Notes under the pieces: model-generated
Seen by the model: only the letters and a program-made list of their open reading frames with translations
The model's database searches: none
What the model was told of the DNA's origin: nothing
In this document: piece after piece, positions 1 through 6,598 of the stretch
Position numbering within the stretch: the first letter of the stretch is position 1
Layout: every line of letters starts with the position of its first letter
Assembly: GCA_913043885.1 (NCBI GenBank)
Contig: CAJWOB010000134.1
Location: 1-7,016 of the forward strand
Origin: an uncultured Spirochaetaceae bacterium
GTDB taxonomy: Bacteria > Spirochaetota > Spirochaetia > SZUA-6 > Bin103
Reading direction: 5' to 3'
Length of the DNA: 7,016 bases
Translations under genes and position numbers: made by a program

Positions 1-1
1 A

Positions 2-19
2 CCGGTATTATAATACCGG
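2..19. repeat. 18-bp perfect palindrome
   Basis: CCGGTATTATAATACCGG is fully self-complementary with no loop, centred between positions 10 and 11. Its right arm runs straight into the first reverse copy of the GTACCCGGTA word. No neighbouring gene makes it a convincing operator. It sits at the very start of the window, so it could be part of a longer inverted structure that is cut off. Confidence 0.6.
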
Positions 20-234
20 GTACTGTCGGTGTACTGTGCCCGTCGAGGTTTCGGTTTACTACCCGGTACACGCGCGGGTACCGCATCCGTGTACTTTACG
101 GCCACGGGTACCCGGTAATATCCGGCTACCCAATACCACGTTGTCGCAGGTAATTCGCATGTCGTAGCCGCACGGTAATTGCCGCAGTAAACTATACCGT
201 ATCGATAATGTACTGCAACGATCAGCTTACCTGC

Positions 235-256
235 CCGGGTACTTAGTAGTACCCGG
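235..256. repeat. Inverted repeat, 8-bp stem with 6-base loop
   Basis: CCGGGTAC (235-242) and GTACCCGG (249-256) are perfect reverse complements separated by TTAGTA. The right arm is part of a GTACCCGGTAC copy. The structure therefore arises from two head-to-head copies of the flank's repeat word. No T-tract follows, so it is not a typical intrinsic terminator. Confidence 0.5.
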
Positions 257-427
257 TACCCGCAGATAACATTACCGTATCGAGCAATTCCAATTCGCGT
301 ACGCGGATATTGCTGCCGTGGAATAGACTAGCACTGCGGTACCCGGTACACAGCCCCCGCTATTGCCGCTCGTTCGTCACAACAATAACGCGCCGATTCT
401 TGCGCCCCGTTCGTAATACGCAGAGGC

Positions 428-1744
428 GTGCGCCGTCCGAGGTCGGTAGTAAGTCCCCGTCGTCAAATTCCTCCCCACCGCCACTGCCATTGCCACGACT
501 GGGCGCCCGGGAGCGAGGGGCAGGCGTGGCACAAGGACTATCCCATCGGCGGCCACCCGCGCTGCCACCGCAGCCGCTGGGCGCTGCTGTTCTACTACCC
601 GCAGGACGTCAGCGACGACATGGGACCGACGGCCGTGCAATCCAGCAGCCAGTATTACATGGACCCGCGATCCGGCATGCCCGAGGTCGCGCTCGCCGTC
701 GAGGCCGGCACGGTCGTCATCGCCCACTACGACATCTGGCACAGAGCCACGGCCAACACGGGCGACCGGACCCGCTACATGCTCAAATTCCTCTTCGCCC
801 GCCGCCGCGATCCCACCGTCCCCGCCTGGGACGCCCGCACCGCAGCCTGGACGCCGCCGCCAGGCGATCACCGCACCCTGTGGCAACACATGTGGCACTG
901 GCACCGGGGCGAAGCAAAACCCGCTCCGGCGCCAGAAGATCCCGGCATAATCGCCACCCATATCGCGGCGCTCGGCGATCCCGACCCGCTGGCCCGCCGC
1001 CACGCCGCCGACGACCTCGGGACCATCCGCGCACCAACGGCCGTTCCCGCCCTGGCGGCCCGCTTGCGGGACGAAGACGAGGCCGTGCGGCTCAACGCCG
1101 CCTATGCACTGGGCAGCGCGGGCGAGGATTGGGTAGCCACGCTGCTCGCCTCCCTGCGCGAGGAAGCGCTTGCCGACATCGATCTGACCGAGGCCAAGAC
1201 TGCGGACAACGGACACGGCACCAACCCCACAGCGCCCGCCGCCTCCCACGCGCTCGCCGTCAGCGGCGAACTTGCCCTCGAGGGGCTGCAGCAAGCGCTC
1301 CGCGACGAGGAGTGGTACGTGCGCGCCTGCGCTGCAGACGCACTCGCCAACATGGGTGCCGCCGCCCGACCCGCCCTGGCAGCACTCACCGCCGCGACAG
1401 AAGACCCTCATTGGTGGGTGCGGCGCAACGCGATCGAAGCGCTCCGCCGCGGTGGCGAGTTTCCTCCAGGGGCGGCGGAGTGTGTTAGCCGCGCACTCTC
1501 CGACGACGACTACCGGGTACGGCGCAACGCCGCCATGGCCATGCGGGACGTCCCCGCTGCCGCGGAGGAGTCCGTCGCGGCCTTGCGCACCATGCTGCGC
1601 GACGAGAATCGCTACAACCGATTCTACTCGCTGGAGGCGCTGCGCCGCCTCAGCAAGACGCACGAGGCGGCCGAGCTGGCCCTGTACGACGAGCTGATGA
1701 CGGCGCGCTGGTGTTCGCTCACCATCCCCGGAAGCCTGTACTAG
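428..1744 (+). CDS. Phytanoyl-CoA dioxygenase-like / HEAT-repeat protein, 5' truncated
   Basis: The readable part joins the C-terminal half of a PhyH-type Fe(II)/2-oxoglutarate oxygenase to a HEAT/PBS-lyase-type repeat domain. Seen: the HxD iron-binding pair in WHKD (His35, Asp37; 530-538) and a segment LLFYYPQDV then GPTAV and SQYY. The distal His105 (740-742) lies in DIWHRATANTGDRTR, whose Arg114/Arg116 fit the 2-oxoglutarate-binding arginine. From about residue 178 to 425, alpha-helical repeats of about 30 residues carry V-R-x-N/R-A-A and A-L-x-x-x-G signatures. It ends in ARWCSLTIP. The family usually has over 100 residues before the HxD motif; here only about 34 remain. Residues before about 17-25 look unrelated and fall at the edge of the repeat-rich flank, so the GTG at 428 is probably not the native start. 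The gene converges on the amidase with 16 bases between stops. The substrate cannot be told; PhyH proteins hydroxylate many small molecules. Confidence 0.85.
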   Translation: MRRPRSVVSPRRQIPPHRHCHCHDWAPGSEGQAWHKDYPIGGHPRCHRSRWALLFYYPQDVSDDMGPTAVQSSSQYYMDPRSGMPEVALAVEAGTVVIAHYDIWHRATANTGDRTRYMLKFLFARRRDPTVPAWDARTAAWTPPPGDHRTLWQHMWHWHRGEAKPAPAPEDPGIIATHIAALGDPDPLARRHAADDLGTIRAPTAVPALAARLRDEDEAVRLNAAYALGSAGEDWVATLLASLREEALADIDLTEAKTADNGHGTNPTAPAASHALAVSGELALEGLQQALRDEEWYVRACAADALANMGAAARPALAALTAATEDPHWWVRRNAIEALRRGGEFPPGAAECVSRALSDDDYRVRRNAAMAMRDVPAAAEESVAALRTMLRDENRYNRFYSLEALRRLSKTHEAAELALYDELMTARWCSLTIPGSLY

Positions 1745-1760
1745 CCGCGCCCAGCCAGCA

Positions 1761-3206
1761 CTAGAGCGGGCGGCGTTCGCTCCAGGGGCGCGCTTCTTCG
1801 AACGCGGCTGACGCAGCGAGGACCGAGGCCTCGTCCTCCATCCGGCCGACGATCTGGCAGCCTATGGGCAGACCGTCAGAGGAAAACCCACATGGCACGC
1901 TGGCGGCCGGATTGCCGGTGAGGTTGAAGGCGGGAGTGAACGGGATGCAGCTCCACCGCGGCATGTCTACCGCCTGGCCGTCGATGCTCGTGGGCGGATG
2001 CCCGATCGGGAACGCCGGCACGGCGGTGGTCGGGCAGAGCAGCAGGTCCACTTCGGCGAAGAACGAGTCGGCGTAGGCCCGATAGCGGCCGATGGCGTTC
2101 AACGTCGCATAGTAGTCGGCGGCATTCTTGCTACGGCCGTGCTCGAGGTCTGCGCGGAGGTAGTCGGTGAGCTGGTCGGCGGTCGCCGGGTCGTCCAACA
2201 GCTCGCCGTGGCCGGCATAGCCCTTGATGCAGAAGAAGTCGTAGAACCGCGCCATCAGTGCGTCGTTGCTGTCGTCGGGGCAGAAGTCGCGCTCCTCGAC
2301 CTCGGCACCCAGCTCCTCGAGTGCAGCCGCCACGCCCCGTACCGCCGCCACCACCTCCGGATCGGTGGGCGCGCCCCCCTGATCGACGCTCAGGGCAACG
2401 CGGACACCGCGAACGCCGCGCTCCAGGCCGCTGGTGAAATCGGGGGGCGCCGCCGGCAGCGTCATTGCCTCGGCATCGGCGGACGGCCCGGCCAGGACGT
2501 TCAGAAACAGCGCCGCGTCCCGCACGGTCTGCGTCATCGGCCCCACACACGAGTTGTTGACCGGATGCCATGAGTGCTCGTCGATCCACCGCCGCGGGAC
2601 GCGCCCCTGCGACGCCTTGATGCCGAAGATGCCGCTCAACCCGCAGGGGATACGCACCGAGCCGCCCCCGTCGCTGCCCTGCGCGATGGACGTCATACCG
2701 GCAGCCACCGACACCGCCGCACCACCGCTGGACCCCCCGGGGGTCCGTTCCGGGTCCCACGGATTGCGCGCCGGACCGAATACGCGATTCTCGGTAGTGC
2801 CGGAGTGTCCATATTCGGGTGTATTGGTCTTGCCGATGATGATGCCACCCGCCTCGCGGATGCGCTCCACGCACAGCGCGTCGGAGGTGGCGACCTCCTC
2901 ATCGGGGATGGAGCCGTGGGTGAAGCGCACCCCTTTGACCGCTTCCAGGTCCTTGATGGGCACCGGGATGCCGTGCAGCGGACCCAGATCATCGCCGCAG
3001 GCCACCGCCGCCTCCGCCTCCTTCGCCTCGGCCTTAGCCGCGTCGGCCATCACCGTGATATAGCCGCCAAGCGCGCCGTCCACCGCCTCGATGCGGCGCA
3101 GGGTTGCCTCCACCAGGTCTACCGGTGACAGCTCCTTGGCACCGATCATGCGGCGCAGATCGGAAGCCGGCGTGTAGCCCGGCAGCGCGGGATCGAAGGT
3201 GATCAT
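1761..3206 (-). CDS. Amidase signature (AS) family enzyme
   Basis: This is a complete 481-residue hydrolase of the amidase signature family, which cleaves carboxamide bonds with a Ser-cisSer-Lys triad. All three residues are visible: Lys85 in VPIKD, cis-Ser159 in TPGGSSGGAA, and nucleophile Ser183 in GSDGGGSVRIP. The spacings (74 and 24 residues) match fatty-acid amide hydrolase and GatA-type enzymes. The C-terminal half has the usual DLLLCPTTAVPAFP segment (about 390-405) and a final GLPIGCQIVGR motif. Length is normal for the family. No signal peptide or membrane segment is seen, so it is probably cytoplasmic. It lacks GatC/GatB neighbours, so it is more likely a catabolic amidase than the GatA subunit of the Glu-tRNA amidotransferase. 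No clear Shine-Dalgarno precedes the ATG at 3206. The AtpZ-like gene lies 123 bases upstream on the same strand and may share its transcript. The substrate is unknown. Confidence 0.95.
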   Translation of the reverse strand: MITFDPALPGYTPASDLRRMIGAKELSPVDLVEATLRRIEAVDGALGGYITVMADAAKAEAKEAEAAVACGDDLGPLHGIPVPIKDLEAVKGVRFTHGSIPDEEVATSDALCVERIREAGGIIIGKTNTPEYGHSGTTENRVFGPARNPWDPERTPGGSSGGAAVSVAAGMTSIAQGSDGGGSVRIPCGLSGIFGIKASQGRVPRRWIDEHSWHPVNNSCVGPMTQTVRDAALFLNVLAGPSADAEAMTLPAAPPDFTSGLERGVRGVRVALSVDQGGAPTDPEVVAAVRGVAAALEELGAEVEERDFCPDDSNDALMARFYDFFCIKGYAGHGELLDDPATADQLTDYLRADLEHGRSKNAADYYATLNAIGRYRAYADSFFAEVDLLLCPTTAVPAFPIGHPPTSIDGQAVDMPRWSCIPFTPAFNLTGNPAASVPCGFSSDGLPIGCQIVGRMEDEASVLAASAAFEEARPWSERRPL

Positions 3207-3329
3207 TACCGCGACCCGCGCCCACGCGACGCGCCGACTGAGATTTCGGTTGAGCCTCTGTATTCCATTGGAGAGCCCATGATGGCGCCACTCCGGCGGC
3301 GGGGCAAAGGGGAGCAGCGCGCTCCTTCG

Positions 3330-3558
3330 CTATGACCTCAGGACACGCCGGATGCGGAAGATGAGCTGCGCGCCCGAGCCAATGCCGAGCAGGAGGCCGA
3401 CGCCCAGGAAGACCAGCGTCCACAGCGATCCCCCCACCGCGCGAACGGTCGAGAGCCACCCATACCAGCACGCCACCGAGAATCGGAGCCGCCACCGCCC
3501 AGCCCGCCTCCAGTCCCAGCAGCACTACCTTCAGAGCGTTACCCGTTTCGCGTCGCAT
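3330..3558 (-). pseudogene. AtpZ/AtpI-like small membrane protein, one-base frameshift
   Basis: Read from the ATG at 3558, the frame gives a short basic start (MRRETGNALK) and a hydrophobic helix (residues 11-36) ending in VALDRS. It then loses sense. The other frame resumes with GGSLWTLVFLGVGLLLGIG, a second helix, and a basic tail (FRIRRVLRS) ending at TAG (3332-3330). The break coincides with a run of six G on the minus strand (3430-3435). Removing one G joins both parts into 75 codons plus stop, with LDR-x-x-G followed by a second glycine-rich helix. This is the layout of AtpZ/AtpI proteins, two-helix membrane proteins linked to ATP synthase assembly or Mg2+ handling. No other atp gene is nearby. 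It could be a sequencing or assembly error, a real mutation or a slippage site. Uncorrected, the first frame runs on to 3034 inside the amidase gene as nonsense. The family call is moderate; the two-helix structure and frameshift are well supported. Confidence 0.62.
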
Positions 3559-3622
3559 CCGATTTTCCGTCGCCCTGGCAACGCTGCCGCCGCCGGCTCA
3601 TTCCGAGTAGCATGATAGCGGC
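3559..3622. promoter_or_regulatory. Divergent intergenic region between AtpZ-like and M81 genes
   Basis: These 64 bases separate two divergent start codons and so should hold the 5' signals for both genes. I see no convincing -35/-10 pair and no operator-like repeat. Upstream of the AtpZ-like ATG the minus strand reads GACGGAAAATCGG, at best a weak ribosome site. Upstream of the M81 ATG (CATGATAGCGGC) there is none. An ATG at 3612 leads to a stop after four codons. The assignment rests on gene arrangement alone. Confidence 0.3.
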
Positions 3623-5098
3623 ATGAGAGTCGCGATCGCCTCATACGGGCAGGAGACCAGCAGCTTCAGCTCGGTACCTACCACGGTGGAGACCTTCCGA
3701 CTGTACGGCCTGTTCGAGGGGCACGAGGTGCTCGAGGAGTGCCGGGGCGTCGGTGCCGTCGGCGGGTTTCTCGAGGTGATGGACGAGGCAGCCGAATGGA
3801 CGCCCCTTCCCCTCTTCCACGGCTGGGCCGGCGCCAGCGGCCCCGTCTCGGCTGAGACCTTTACCTGGTTCGTCGAGCGGCTGCGTGCCGGTCTGCAGCA
3901 GGCGATGCCCTGCGACGCCCTCTACTTCGCCATGCATGGCGCGGCTGTGGCGGAGCAGGCCCACGACAGCGAGGGCCATCTCCTGCAGATCGCCCGCGAG
4001 ATCCTGGGGAGCGAGATACCGATCATCGTGTCGCTCGATCATCACGCCAATCTGACCGCCACGATGGTCGATTGCGCGGACGCGCTGGTGGCGCACCGCA
4101 CCCAGCCCCACGATCAGGAGGACACCGGGCGACTGTCAGCGCGGCTGCTGCTCGCCATCGTTCGCGACGGTGCTCGACCGACGACGGCGTTGCGGAAGAT
4201 TCCCCTCATCACCCACCAGGAGCAGTTCCTGACGTCTGGCGGGCCGATGAAGCAGTGGTTCGATCTGGCGCGGGAGATCGAGCGCCGCGCGGGCGTCCTG
4301 TCGGCGTCCACATTGCCGATGCAGCCGTGGCTGGACGTGCCGGAGGGCGGATGGGCCGCGGCGGTTGTCACCGACGCCGATCGGGCACTCGCCGACTCGC
4401 TGGCCGACGAGCTGGCCGCCTGCGCCTGGCAGCTGCGCGACGAGTTCTGCCGACTCAACAGCGTTCCCGCCGAAGCCGCCGTGAAGCGTGCGCTGGCAGC
4501 CGATGGCATGAGCGTTATCACCGACGGCGGCGACAATATCTGGGGCGGCGGCGCGGGCGACGGGACCGCGCTGCTGGCGGAGATGCTCCGACACGAGATG
4601 GATGGGGGGCTTGGGCTTATCACCATCATCGACCCAGCGGCGGTGGAGACCGCCACGCACGCCGGTGTCGGAGCGACGGTGACGCTGTCGGTGGGCGGCA
4701 AGCTGGACCCTAACACCGGGGGGCCCCTCAAGGTGACGGGGCGCATCGCCGCCCTGGGTGGAGGCCGTATGGAGGCTAGCCTCCTCGGCTTCCCCTACTA
4801 CGACGTCGGTCGAGCGGCGTTGGTGGAGATCGGGGCAGTCCGCCTCGTGGTTACCGAGGAGCGCGGGGTCAGCGGCAACCACCCGTCCCTCTACCAGCAC
4901 TTCGGTATCGACGTGAGCCAGGCGCGGGTCGTGGTGGTCAAGACCGTGAGCAATTATCAGTTCTACAAACCCTGGCTGTCGCGTGTTATCCACGCCGACA
5001 CGCCCGGCGCCACCACCTCACATCTGGAGGATCTGAGCTGGCGCCACTTGCCGCGCCCCATCTATCCGCTAGATCCGGAGACGGTCTTTCCCGCGTAG
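3623..5098 (+). CDS. M81 family metallopeptidase, MlrC-like
   Basis: This is a complete 491-residue protein of the M81/MlrC family (N-terminal DUF1485 plus MlrC C-terminal domain), zinc hydrolases named after the enzyme that finishes linear microcystin degradation. Candidate metal and active-site residues are Glu11 (QETSSF, usually HETNTF), His105 (AMHGA), Asp139 and His141 (SLDHHAN) and His163 (HRTQPHDQ). Their spacings equal those I recall for Glu56, His150, Asp184, His186 and His208 of Sphingopyxis MlrC. The C-terminal domain shows DGGDNIWGGGAGD (about 300-312), VKTVSNYQFYKPW, and a final RPIYPLD. Length is typical. No signal peptide is evident, so it is probably cytoplasmic. Most M81 proteins are not microcystinases and their substrates are unknown; the gene is better read as a peptidase or amidohydrolase of unknown target. 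The His-to-Gln change at residue 10 is unusual. No Shine-Dalgarno is seen. A small ORF begins one base after the stop. Confidence 0.95.
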   Translation: MRVAIASYGQETSSFSSVPTTVETFRLYGLFEGHEVLEECRGVGAVGGFLEVMDEAAEWTPLPLFHGWAGASGPVSAETFTWFVERLRAGLQQAMPCDALYFAMHGAAVAEQAHDSEGHLLQIAREILGSEIPIIVSLDHHANLTATMVDCADALVAHRTQPHDQEDTGRLSARLLLAIVRDGARPTTALRKIPLITHQEQFLTSGGPMKQWFDLAREIERRAGVLSASTLPMQPWLDVPEGGWAAAVVTDADRALADSLADELAACAWQLRDEFCRLNSVPAEAAVKRALAADGMSVITDGGDNIWGGGAGDGTALLAEMLRHEMDGGLGLITIIDPAAVETATHAGVGATVTLSVGGKLDPNTGGPLKVTGRIAALGGGRMEASLLGFPYYDVGRAALVEIGAVRLVVTEERGVSGNHPSLYQHFGIDVSQARVVVVKTVSNYQFYKPWLSRVIHADTPGATTSHLEDLSWRHLPRPIYPLDPETVFPA

Positions 5099-5099
5099 C

Positions 5100-5285
5100 G
5101 TGAAGAAGACACCCACTCCGTCCCGACCCTTTCCGCCCAGCCCCAATGTATTCCACCCGGAGATACCGAGCGCCTGCGGCTCGCGCAACTCACTGGCCCA
5201 GGAGGGGCGCAACCAGCAGGCGGAGGCCGACCGGTTGCTCCAGGCGCAGATCGATCTGCTGCTGGGACGGAAGGGCCGACGCTAG
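5100..5285 (+). CDS. Hypothetical small protein (61 aa), possibly coupled to the M81 gene
   Basis: A GTG one base after the M81 stop (TAG-C-GTG) opens a 61-codon frame that fills the gap to the convergent ceramidase-like gene. The product has a proline-rich start (TPSRPFPPSPN) and a likely amphipathic helix rich in Gln, Glu and Leu (about residues 30-54), then a basic end, GRKGRR. About 82% of third codon positions are G or C, higher than positions one and two, as expected of a coding frame in this GC-rich block. Its TAG (5283-5285) overlaps the opposite-strand stop (5284-5282) within CTAG. There is no Shine-Dalgarno, so it would depend on coupling to the upstream gene. I do not recognise a family. 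It could equally be an open but untranslated 3' region. Confidence 0.4.
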   Translation: MKKTPTPSRPFPPSPNVFHPEIPSACGSRNSLAQEGRNQQAEADRLLQAQIDLLLGRKGRR

Positions 5286-6598
5286 GCGCCGATGGCGGTG
5301 AGCAGCTCTTCGGCTGCGGCAACGATGCGCGCTTCCGATCCCGGATCGAGCGCCACCGGCAGGTTGTAGGACTGGAAGAAGAGATCCGGCACCGCGTACT
5401 GCGTGTCCACGTCCCACCCTCCCTCGGGGTAGTCCTCGGCGCGTGGGAGGTAGCTGAGGCATGCGTTGCTGTAGCCGATCACCTGCGTGTGGGCGACCGG
5501 CGACGCGGCTCTGACGGCTATCCCCGTCTCGAAGAACAGCTCCGCGCCAACGGCGACGAGAGCGATGTCGTTGACCCGTATGGCCTGCACCACCACGTCG
5601 AGGGTGGGGTCGCCACGCTCCACCGCGGCAACCAGCACATCCGCCCAGTGGGCGAACTTCTTGGCGATCGAAAGGTCCCAGCGATGGCCGCCTGCCAAGG
5701 CCTGCTCCAGCTGCCCGTGCCAGCGCTCCTGGATTGCCGTCGCCTTTGCCAAGCTCGGCAGCTCGACATAGTCGAGCGCCACCGTTCGCTCACCCACCGC
5801 GAAGCGCTGGCATGAGTCACCTGCCACCTGCTGCCACGGCCACACAGAAATCGACGCCAGGGTGTCGATCGGCTGTCGCTCGCCGCGGGTGACGTTGGTC
5901 CGGATTCCGGCGGCCACCTTCACCACCTCGCCGCCGAGCATAGCGCCAATCCGGTTCTTGTTGTCCCGACAGTCCACCTCCGCACCGATCCCGGTGATGG
6001 GGTTGATGTTGCCGCCGCAGGCCTGCAGGAACATCGCCGTGCCGCCGAGCGTCCCCTCGACCACCGCCCGCGCTGCCCCCGGATAGTCGGACGAGGCGAC
6101 GTGCGAGTGCGGCCCCATGGTCACCGGGTGGCATCCGTAGCTGAACACGATGGCGATGGGGGTGCCGTCGTGGTGGTCCACCCGCACCACGCCGACCGCC
6201 GGGTCGGTCGGCGTATCTGGCACTTCGGCGAGGTGGTAGCTGCCGTCCGATCGTCGTTCGCGGCGGTAGGCACCGATGGCGCACTCGCCCCAGCCCGCGC
6301 CGATCCGCGCCGGCCGCAAGGCGGGCGCCGCCTCCGTCGCCGCTTCCTCTGCCCAGCGCAGCAGGTCCGCCTGGTAGGCCGACTCCAAGGCTGCCTGCGC
6401 CCCCGTCGCCGGCGTGAAGCCGGGCAGGGCCGGGCCGGAGCGGGTGTGGCTCTCGTTGAACAGTCCCTGCGACGGCTCGGTGCCAACTCGCTGGGCAACG
6501 ACCTGCCGAATGCGCTCGACAATGACTCGGGTGTCAAACGCCGTGAAATTCACATGCCGGAAGACCAACCGCCTGAGAATTACGAAGCACCATATCAT
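5282..6598 (-). CDS. Neutral/alkaline ceramidase-like hydrolase, 5' truncated
   Basis: The protein matches the N-terminal catalytic domain of neutral/alkaline non-lysosomal ceramidases, zinc enzymes that cleave the amide bond of N-acyl-sphingosines. Seen: SHTRSGPAL (His51, matching zinc-binding HTHSGP), GCHPVTMG (His157, the second zinc His), FLQACGGNINP (190-200), GAELFFETG (Glu353, candidate third ligand), and SNACLSYLPRAEDY (Tyr383, candidate fourth). The His51-to-His157 distance is close to that of Pseudomonas ceramidase. Two usual features are altered: the second His of HTHSGP is Arg53, and Asn199 stands where GDVSPN carries the nucleophilic Ser. The enzyme may act on other amides or be inactive. 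The family normally has about 80-100 residues before HTHSGP; here the frame runs into AT-rich sequence at about 6570, so the ATG at 6598 and the first 8-10 residues are probably not native. Any signal peptide is lost with the 5' end. Confidence 0.87.
   Translation of the reverse strand: MIWCFVILRRLVFRHVNFTAFDTRVIVERIRQVVAQRVGTEPSQGLFNESHTRSGPALPGFTPATGAQAALESAYQADLLRWAEEAATEAAPALRPARIGAGWGECAIGAYRRERRSDGSYHLAEVPDTPTDPAVGVVRVDHHDGTPIAIVFSYGCHPVTMGPHSHVASSDYPGAARAVVEGTLGGTAMFLQACGGNINPITGIGAEVDCRDNKNRIGAMLGGEVVKVAAGIRTNVTRGERQPIDTLASISVWPWQQVAGDSCQRFAVGERTVALDYVELPSLAKATAIQERWHGQLEQALAGGHRWDLSIAKKFAHWADVLVAAVERGDPTLDVVVQAIRVNDIALVAVGAELFFETGIAVRAASPVAHTQVIGYSNACLSYLPRAEDYPEGGWDVDTQYAVPDLFFQSYNLPVALDPGSEARIVAAAEELLTAIGA

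Larger units (their letters stand above)
1..450. repeat. Non-coding left flank rich in a GTACCCGGTA-like word
   Basis: This stretch has no supportable gene. It is dominated by one short word. GTACCCGGTA occurs exactly at 108-117, 249-258 and 339-348, and as its reverse complement at 14-23. A copy with one mismatch lies at 59-68, and a shortened reverse copy at 235-242. The 5-mer CGGTA/TACCG recurs about twelve times up to about position 446, where roughly one would be expected by chance. Spacings between successive full copies are 45, 49, 141 and 90 bases, close to multiples of about 45-47. A separate 11-base direct repeat, TACCGTATCGA, lies at 195-205 and 273-283. GC content is clearly below that of the coding block that follows. 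It may be a decayed tandem or satellite array, or part of a mobile element from another genome. Its right edge (about 450-480) is a guess from where the word stops recurring. Confidence 0.6.

Noticed and set aside
1..450. CRISPR-like array, because of a repeated short word with 45-base spacing
   Set aside because: Repeats are only about 10 bases, occur in both orientations, and intervals vary; no repeat of 23 bases or more and no cas gene is present.
310..1488. 392-codon plus-strand frame overlapping the left junction
   Set aside because: Its product is Arg/Pro/Ala-rich without any motif, and the overlapping frame from 428 has a recognisable active site.
377..1663. Long 428-codon reading frame on the minus strand across the PhyH-HEAT gene
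   Set aside because: It is a GC-rich shadow. The plus strand carries clear oxygenase motifs and HEAT repeats, and the minus product is low-complexity Gly/Ala/Arg with no motif.
1745..1760. Bidirectional terminator between the convergent PhyH-HEAT and amidase genes
   Set aside because: The 16-base gap has no inverted repeat; a GAGCG/CGCTC stem at 1764-1782 lies in amidase coding sequence and lacks a T-tract.
1761..3206. Assignment of the amidase as GatA of the tRNA amidotransferase
   Set aside because: No gatB or gatC is adjacent, and the signature residues are shared by the whole amidase family, so a specific gatA name is not supported.
3311..3325. Hairpin just after the AtpZ-like stop, possible terminator
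   Set aside because: The stem is only 5 bp (GGAGC/GCTCC) and the minus strand continues CCTTTGCCCC with no T-tract, so it is not convincing.
3034..3558. 174-residue minus-strand ORF starting at the AtpZ-like ATG
   Set aside because: Only the first 40 or so residues are sensible; the rest is out-of-frame reading after the G6 frameshift and overlaps the amidase start.
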